Shown piece after piece: positions 5,195 through 9,349 of a stretch of DNA of 9,349 bases. The translations under genes and the position numbers were made by a program. The stretch is from contig JAZOBA010000036.1 of the NCBI GenBank assembly GCA_045595705.1, positions 1 to 9,349 on the forward strand. The letters are read 5' to 3'. Origin of the DNA: JAJPXI01 sp045595705 (lineage in GTDB: Bacteria > Bacillota > Clostridia > Oscillospirales > Oscillospiraceae). The notes beneath the pieces were generated by a model. It saw only the letters and a list, made by a program, of their open reading frames with translations. It searched no databases and had not been told where the DNA came from. Within the stretch, counting starts at the first letter, position 1; each line of letters begins with the position of its first letter.

Positions 5195-6172
5195 ATGTAT
5201 ATCGGCATCGATGTAGGCGGAACGAATTTAGTTGCCGCCGTAGTGAATCACGATAACCAGATTGTCGCTCGGGCAAAACGGAAAACGGCACCCTCTGACA
5301 CAGCCGAAAAGCTGTGCGATATACTTGTTGAGCTTGCGAAGGAAGCGGCTGACAATGCAGGAGTGCCTCGAGAGGAAATCGAATATGTCGGACTTGGCAT
5401 GCCGGGTTCTGTTGACCGCAAGCGCGGCATTGTTCTGTATACACCGAATGCTCCGTTTTGCAACACACCGATTCGTGATTGGTTTCATAAGACGTGGGAT
5501 GTTCCGGTTTTCGTGGGTAACGACGCAAACTGCGCCTCGTTGGGTGAATTCTATGCCGGTGCTGCACGAGGGAAACATTCTGCCGTTGTGGTGACCTTAG
5601 GTACCGGTGTCGGTATCGGCGCCGTTGTAGAAGGACAGAGTTTTCTCGGATTTAACGGAAATGGCATGGAAGGCGGCCACGTGGTCATTGTTACCGATGG
5701 TGAGCCGTGCAACTGTGGGCGCCGTGGTTGCTGGGAACAATATTCTTCAGCTACTGCGCTTAAGCGTCTGACAAGAGAGGAAATGCTGCATTCTCCTCAT
5801 TCCTTGATGTGGGAGATGTGTGAAGGGTCGGTAGATAAGGTTGGTGGACGTACGGCGTTTCAAGCCGCGCGCAGCGGCGATGAGGCCGGGAAACGGGTGG
5901 TTGATACATATCTGAAGTATTTGGCGACCGGCTTGACCAATCTGGTGAATATCTTCCAACCGGAAATTCTTTGCTTGGGCGGTGGAGTCAGCAATGAAGC
6001 GGATGATTTGTTTTTGGACCCACTTCGCGAGCTTGTTGCCGCAGAGAGATACAATTCCGGTAAGAAAGATACACCACAGACGCTGCTTGTAAAATGTCAG
6101 CTGGGCAATGATGCCGGAATTATCGGTGCAGCCCTGTTAGGCAAGGTACAGATGGCGGAAGGCCGCTGCTAA
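5195..6172 (+). CDS. glcK: ROK-family glucokinase
   Basis: This 325-residue cytoplasmic sugar kinase is most likely an ATP-dependent glucokinase making glucose 6-phosphate. The N-terminal ATP-binding motif IGIDVGGTN (3-11), the catalytic Asp110 in VGNDANCASLGE, the phosphate loop LGTGVGIGAVVEG (135-147), and the ROK zinc site EGGH...CNCGRRGCWE (His162, Cys172, Cys174, Cys179) are all present. A second glycine-rich segment LGGGVSNE is at 261-268. There is no N-terminal DNA-binding domain, so it is a ROK kinase and not a ROK repressor. The ribosome site AAAGGGGG (5181-5188) overlaps the hprK stop, so the two genes are almost certainly co-transcribed and probably translationally coupled. Other hexose or N-acetylhexosamine kinases share this fold, so glucose as the substrate is inferred. 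Confidence 0.92.
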   Translation: MYIGIDVGGTNLVAAVVNHDNQIVARAKRKTAPSDTAEKLCDILVELAKEAADNAGVPREEIEYVGLGMPGSVDRKRGIVLYTPNAPFCNTPIRDWFHKTWDVPVFVGNDANCASLGEFYAGAARGKHSAVVVTLGTGVGIGAVVEGQSFLGFNGNGMEGGHVVIVTDGEPCNCGRRGCWEQYSSATALKRLTREEMLHSPHSLMWEMCEGSVDKVGGRTAFQAARSGDEAGKRVVDTYLKYLATGLTNLVNIFQPEILCLGGGVSNEADDLFLDPLRELVAAERYNSGKKDTPQTLLVKCQLGNDAGIIGAALLGKVQMAEGRC

Positions 6173-6190
6173 ATAAAATACCGATTAATT

Positions 6191-6232
6191 AAACTGCGAG
6201 GGGCTTTGTCTTATTCCCCTCGCAGTTTTAAA
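6191..6232. terminator. Terminator between glcK and the metallo-hydrolase gene
   Basis: A perfect 13-base stem (6191-6203 with 6216-6228) has a 12-base loop and a short T-run after the right arm. Matching A residues on the left let it also act on the convergent minus-strand gene that ends at 6250. Confidence 0.88.
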
Positions 6233-6249
6233 AGAGTGATTTATATTAA

Positions 6250-7068
6250 TTAAGTTCCTTTTACAACATTGTAATGGGTGAGGTCTTTTACATAGCGCTT
6301 ATCAAACGAAATATGTGTACCCTTGTATTCCACGTAACCGTTATTCTCCGGGTTGCGCGAACCGTGCGACGGTCCGCCGCCGGGACGCCTGGGTCTGGGT
6401 GGTTCGACATCACAGTCTAATTCGACGGCACGCAGAGCACACACTAAGGTGTGGTTGACAATATCGGCGCTATGCATAAAATCTTCGTGTCCTCGCAGGA
6501 CCCAGTCGTATTCTTCGCGACGGGTCATCAGCTTGGAAACATTGATCGCATATCGAAGCATGCTGGGCTGGGGATCCACGCATTTGTATTTCAGAGGAGC
6601 TTTCCCGATGTTGTCGCCAACAAACAAAAGACGCATTTTTTTGTCTAGATAGGCGGTGCTGTCCGGAGAGTGTCCGTCTAAAATAAAGGTTTCAATTTCG
6701 CGGTTGCCCAGATCGATTTTAAAACCGTCATCAACAATGACAATTTCGTAATCATCCACCGGGAAGAGCGAGACATCCTGGTTCCCGTTGGGGATTCGTG
6801 CGATTTCGGATGCGAGCCTGCCCATATAGGCAATTTCAAAGTAGCCGTTTCCGCCGGTGTGGTCAAAGTGTCCGTGTGTATTGGCGACAGATCGAACGGG
6901 TTTGCCGCAAAGAGATTCGCAATATTCACGAAGAGCACATGGAGTATCGCCGGAGTCGATCATCATTCCCTCGCTGTCGCCTGCGATCAGGTAGGCGGTG
7001 GTGTTGCCGATGTAAATTACCCATGTGTCTTCAGCAAGTTTTTTGGAATGCAGTGTATTGCTGTCCAT
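6250..7068 (-). CDS. Metallo-beta-lactamase-fold hydrolase with a Pro/Arg/Gly-rich C-terminal extension
   Basis: This 272-residue cytoplasmic protein has a complete metallo-beta-lactamase zinc site: HGHFDH (His65, His67, Asp69, His70), GHSPDS with His133, GD with Asp152, and GHED with His194. The family covers hydrolases of esters, thioesters, lactones and nucleic acids, and the sequence does not say which applies here. From about residue 220 the protein leaves the usual fold and carries PPRPRRPGGGPSHGSRNP (223-240), then a segment rich in aromatic and charged residues up to Thr272. The ATG at 7066-7068 is preferred over an in-frame GTG at 7075-7077, because a GGAG site (7077-7080) lies eight bases upstream of the ATG and overlaps the GTG. 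The gene is divergent from a membrane protein / LysR pair and ends at a shared terminator. No signal peptide is seen. Confidence 0.87.
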   Translation of the reverse strand: MDSNTLHSKKLAEDTWVIYIGNTTAYLIAGDSEGMMIDSGDTPCALREYCESLCGKPVRSVANTHGHFDHTGGNGYFEIAYMGRLASEIARIPNGNQDVSLFPVDDYEIVIVDDGFKIDLGNREIETFILDGHSPDSTAYLDKKMRLLFVGDNIGKAPLKYKCVDPQPSMLRYAINVSKLMTRREEYDWVLRGHEDFMHSADIVNHTLVCALRAVELDCDVEPPRPRRPGGGPSHGSRNPENNGYVEYKGTHISFDKRYVKDLTHYNVVKGT

Positions 7069-7092
7069 TGTCAGCACTCCTTTATATTGAAT

Positions 7093-7107
7093 TTACCGAA
7101 AAAGTAA
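7093..7107. promoter_or_regulatory. Possible LysR-type operator upstream of the metallo-hydrolase
   Basis: TTAC-N7-GTAA is a dyad whose inner 13 bases again have the T-N11-A form. It lies 25 bases upstream of the hydrolase ATG, in the divergent gap shared with a gene pair that includes a LysR regulator. A TACCxAAA sequence is repeated at 7094 and 7115. The minus-strand promoter itself is not clear, only a weak TGGACA / TACTTT pair that would overlap the dyad. Confidence 0.35.
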
Positions 7108-7170
7108 CATAATCTACCAAAATTGTCCAGACGAAAGAATTGGTGTACAGGAAAATGCATCATAGCTTTC

Positions 7171-7199
7171 TTGCTGGTAATAATGGGCTATGATAAAAT
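7171..7199 (+). promoter_or_regulatory. Promoter of the membrane protein - LysR pair
   Basis: A -35 box TTGCTG (7171-7176), a 17-base spacer and a -10 box TAAAAT (7194-7199) preceded by an extended TGn form a good promoter. The predicted start near 7206 excludes the earlier in-frame start codon at 7123 and supports translation from 7264. Confidence 0.7.
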
Positions 7200-7263
7200 A
7201 ATACATAGTAAATGTTTTAGATTTCAGAATCCGATAGTGAACGGAAGAGAGGACTTTTCTGCA

Positions 7264-7716
7264 ATGAACCGATATGTTGAAAACACTCAGATGGCTCAGG
7301 TCAAGCGAAGCCGCTTGATTACAACGATCTTTGTGATTATTATTTTCTTTTTTGGTACACTGTTTACGCTGAAAGGAAACTACGGCTCAGTCTCGGCGCA
7401 GGTGAACGATACTTTACTGGGCGTCGTTGGCACATACGGTGACGCTATTTTTGTTGAGTTGAATGATGTAGAAGATTTTTGGTTGGCCGATAAATTGGAA
7501 AAAGGTGTTTTGATTGAAGGAGAAGAAACAAAGAACACCTGTTCTGGCAGATATAAAAATCAGGAATATGGGGAATATGTTCTTCATATTTATTCTGATA
7601 ATGCGCCGTACATTGTGATTCGATACGGTGAGGGGAATACTCTTGTATTCAACCAGGCCCGTGAACGGTTTACGCATGACGTGTATGAAGATTTAAAGGA
7701 AGCCCTTGGGGAGTAA
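7264..7716 (+). CDS. Small single-pass membrane protein, probable bacterial PH-like domain
   Basis: The 150-residue protein has a short charged N-terminus with VKRSR before a single hydrophobic helix (about residues 18-36, ILE/VAL/PHE-rich). A soluble domain of about 110 residues follows and carries no catalytic motif. The order of short beta-like strands (GVVGTYGDAIFVELNDVEDFWL, then a CSGRYKNQEYGEYVLHIY-like strand pair, PYIVIRYGEGNTLVFN, and a final helix after THDVYEDL) resembles small bacterial pleckstrin-homology-like domains on membrane anchors. This is recognition by pattern, not by search. Positive residues ahead of the helix suggest the N-terminus is in the cytoplasm and the domain outside. 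The ATG at 7264 has a GAGAGGA site about ten bases upstream and lies after the predicted promoter. A LysR gene starts 34 bases after its stop and is probably co-transcribed. Confidence 0.72.
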   Translation: MNRYVENTQMAQVKRSRLITTIFVIIIFFFGTLFTLKGNYGSVSAQVNDTLLGVVGTYGDAIFVELNDVEDFWLADKLEKGVLIEGEETKNTCSGRYKNQEYGEYVLHIYSDNAPYIVIRYGEGNTLVFNQARERFTHDVYEDLKEALGE

Positions 7717-7750
7717 TACTATATTGGGTTGAACTGAAGGAGAACTCTTC

Positions 7751-8650
7751 ATGGAAATTGATATTCTTCGGGAATTTCTCGTTCTTGCAGAAAAAAGAAG
7801 CTATTCTGCGACAGCAGATGCATTGTTTATATCTTCCTCAGCTCTTTCACGGCATATTACTGCACTTGAGAACCAATTGGGAGTTGAACTGTTTCGGCGT
7901 AATTCGCGCAGTGTAGCTATGACCCGACACGGAAAGCTGCTGCAGACCTATGCACAAAAGCTCGTTCAAACAGAAGATGAATATATAAAAAAGTTGGCCG
8001 AAGCAAAACGGGCAGAAGGAAACGGGGTTCGCATCGGAGCCTTTTTTGGAATTGCGAGCCACGGTATCATGGGCCAAATTGTTTCTTTTTTGCGCAATAA
8101 CCGTGAAACGGCTGTTTCCCTCCAAAGCGAAGAGCAGGATCGTCTCCTGCAAATGCTTCAGGAAGGCGAGTATGATTTTGTTTTTGTACAGGAAGAGGGA
8201 CCGACTTTTGATGACGGGTTTTCCCGCATGACGGTTTCGATGGATCGACTGGTGGCTGTGTTACCGCAAAGCCATCCTCTTGCGAGTGCGGAGAGTGTTC
8301 GTTTGTCGCAATTAAGAAGAGAAGAGTTTTTGCTTCAACCAAATCATACATTGAGTTTTCGGTTGATGCAGAGGGCGTTTAGCCAAGCCGGGTATGTTCC
8401 GAACCAGGCATCGGTTGATATTTCTGGCGTTGGCATTATCGAATTAGTAGAGCAGGGATTTGGTGTTGCGCTTACTCAGGAAAAGGTTGCGCGCGCGAAT
8501 ATTCTGCCCGGTGTCGCTTTGGTTCCTTTGGACCCGAAGGAGCGAATTTGGGTCAATTTGGTTTGGCGGCACGAGGCCATTTCTACACCGGGGAAAGCGT
8601 TTATTTCCTATTTTCGTGATGTAGTGGCAGGCAGAGCAAAACTTGAATAA
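7751..8650 (+). CDS. LysR-family transcriptional regulator
   Basis: The 299-residue protein has a full LysR layout: an N-terminal winged helix-turn-helix (SYSATADALFISSSALSRHI around 17-36, then LGVELFRR and MTRHGK), a linker helix to about 88, and an effector-binding domain from about 92 onward. The start is clear, with AAGGAGA (7737-7743) seven bases before the ATG. The effector domain shares phrases such as EGEYDFVFVQ with the first LysR of the window (NGEYDMAFLR), so the two look like distant paralogues. It follows the small membrane protein gene and is divergent from the metallo-hydrolase. The hydrolase or the membrane protein is its most likely target, but this is inferred from position only. 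Its effector is unknown. It ends at a strong terminator. Confidence 0.93.
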   Translation: MEIDILREFLVLAEKRSYSATADALFISSSALSRHITALENQLGVELFRRNSRSVAMTRHGKLLQTYAQKLVQTEDEYIKKLAEAKRAEGNGVRIGAFFGIASHGIMGQIVSFLRNNRETAVSLQSEEQDRLLQMLQEGEYDFVFVQEEGPTFDDGFSRMTVSMDRLVAVLPQSHPLASAESVRLSQLRREEFLLQPNHTLSFRLMQRAFSQAGYVPNQASVDISGVGIIELVEQGFGVALTQEKVARANILPGVALVPLDPKERIWVNLVWRHEAISTPGKAFISYFRDVVAGRAKLE

Positions 8651-8661
8651 ATGATAACCTT

Positions 8662-8694
8662 AAAAAGACGAAGGACATAGTCCTTCGTCTTTTT
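8662..8694. terminator. Two-way terminator between two convergent LysR genes
   Basis: A perfect 14-base stem (8662-8675 with 8681-8694), including A/T-run flanks and a 5-base loop, lies between the stop of the rightward LysR (8650) and the stop of the leftward LysR-type gene (8699-8701). It can serve both. Confidence 0.92.
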
Positions 8695-8698
8695 GCAG

Positions 8699-9349
8699 TC
8701 AAAGTTGAACTTGTTCGCAGAATTCTTTTCCAAACAAAAGGGCGGCGGGGTCATTGGCTGCGGCCTCATTTTGATACAGCAGCAGTTCAAAATAGCATTC
8801 GGCATCGGCAACAGTAAGGACGTTGAATTTGTAGGCAATTTCCTCGACACGGTGAAAGGGGAGAAGGGCGACGCCACGGTCCAGTTCAACGTTCATCATG
8901 GCTGTTTCCGGGTTCCGGACCTGAACAATTCGGGATCGTCCGTTGGTAGCACGCTCAATGATTTGTCGGATTCTGGAATACGATCCGCCCATAAAGGGAC
9001 CGGGAAGAAATACGGTCTCATTTTCTAATTCAACCAAAGAGATGGATCCTCCGGAACGCACCTGTCGGGATTTGGGTAAGATTACTGAACTGCGTTCTCG
9101 GAAGGATTTGATCAGTTGGAAATGGGGCGGTACATTAGCAGTGCTCGGAAGAAATAGATAATGTACATCTCGCACATCAGCATCCGGTGAAAAATTATTG
9201 TGCATTTCCGGTGTCAAAAGAATGCTGGGGTAGGAATCGCTGAAATTCTTCATGAATTGAATGACTGAGTTACAGATGGAAGCACGCAGAAAACCAAATC
9301 GGACAGAGCCGTCCAATCCAACGCCGGCCGAATTTGCTCGCGCCGTGGC
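8699..9349 (-). CDS. LysR-type regulator, effector-binding domain (5' end beyond the window)
   Basis: The minus-strand frame is open to the window edge and gives 216 visible residues. The first visible part (AxxGVGLDGSVRFGFL) matches the junction between the linker helix and the effector domain in LysR proteins. The rest reads as the two-lobed effector domain, with VILPKSRQV, ELENETVFLPGPF, and MNVELDRGVALLPF toward the end. The N-terminal DNA-binding part, about 85 residues, should lie just outside the window. A TTG within the frame at 9316 is not a credible start, because homology continues upstream of it. It converges on the second LysR gene with no room for another gene. Its target lies outside what can be seen. 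A free-standing binding domain is possible but unlikely. Confidence 0.8.
   Translation of the reverse strand, partial: ATARANSAGVGLDGSVRFGFLRASICNSVIQFMKNFSDSYPSILLTPEMHNNFSPDADVRDVHYLFLPSTANVPPHFQLIKSFRERSSVILPKSRQVRSGGSISLVELENETVFLPGPFMGGSYSRIRQIIERATNGRSRIVQVRNPETAMMNVELDRGVALLPFHRVEEIAYKFNVLTVADAECYFELLLYQNEAAANDPAALLFGKEFCEQVQL

Noticed and set aside
7123..7263. An upstream extension of the small membrane protein starting at 7123
   Set aside because: A good promoter (7171-7199) lies inside this stretch, and the ATG at 7264 has a better placed ribosome site and begins just before the membrane helix.

Overview
The window looks like chromosomal DNA of a Bacillota bacterium, probably an anaerobic member of the Clostridia. 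The evidence is an HPr kinase/phosphorylase gene (the carbon-catabolite-repression switch typical of Bacillota), a ROK-type glucokinase, strong purine-rich ribosome binding sites, sigmaA-type promoters with 17-base spacers, tRNA genes that all encode their own CCA, and compact genes separated by two-way intrinsic terminators. Base composition is mid-range. I cannot name the genus.

Left part (1-3608). The window opens with the last 41 codons of a membrane protein, which converges through a shared terminator on a three-gene minus-strand operon. This operon encodes a UbiD-family decarboxylase, a UbiX-family flavin prenyltransferase, and a small LpdD-family protein (prenylated-FMN chaperone). Together they make up a complete non-oxidative hydroxyarylic-acid decarboxylase of the gallate / 4-hydroxybenzoate type: UbiX makes prenyl-FMN, LpdD is thought to help deliver it, and UbiD uses it to remove CO2 from a phenolic acid. 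A LysR regulator is transcribed divergently. The 120-base gap between them holds two back-to-back promoters and two dyadic T-N11-A boxes, centred near -28 and -63 of the decarboxylase operon, which is close to the textbook arrangement for a LysR-activated target.

Middle part (3608-6232). Five tRNA genes (transcribed Val-Asp-Phe-Gly-Cys) lie on the minus strand behind a perfect-consensus promoter with an A/T-rich upstream tract. Two perfect inverted repeats occupy the spacers on either side of tRNA-Gly. Divergent from the tRNAs is hprK, followed 12 bases later by a ROK glucokinase. This pairs the sensor of glycolytic flux with an enzyme that feeds glycolysis. A strong hairpin terminator ends the operon.

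Right part (6250-9349). A zinc metallo-beta-lactamase-fold hydrolase with an unusual Pro/Arg/Gly-rich C-terminal extension runs on the minus strand. Divergent from it are a small single-pass membrane protein, probably with a bacterial PH-like domain, and a second LysR regulator. A third LysR-type protein, cut by the window edge, converges on the second. The role of this cluster is not evident.

No CRISPR array, insertion sequence, phage gene or recognisable defence system was found. The points most worth following up are the decarboxylase module with its readable operator, the unexplained hydrolase / PH-like / LysR cluster, and the structured spacers in the tRNA operon.
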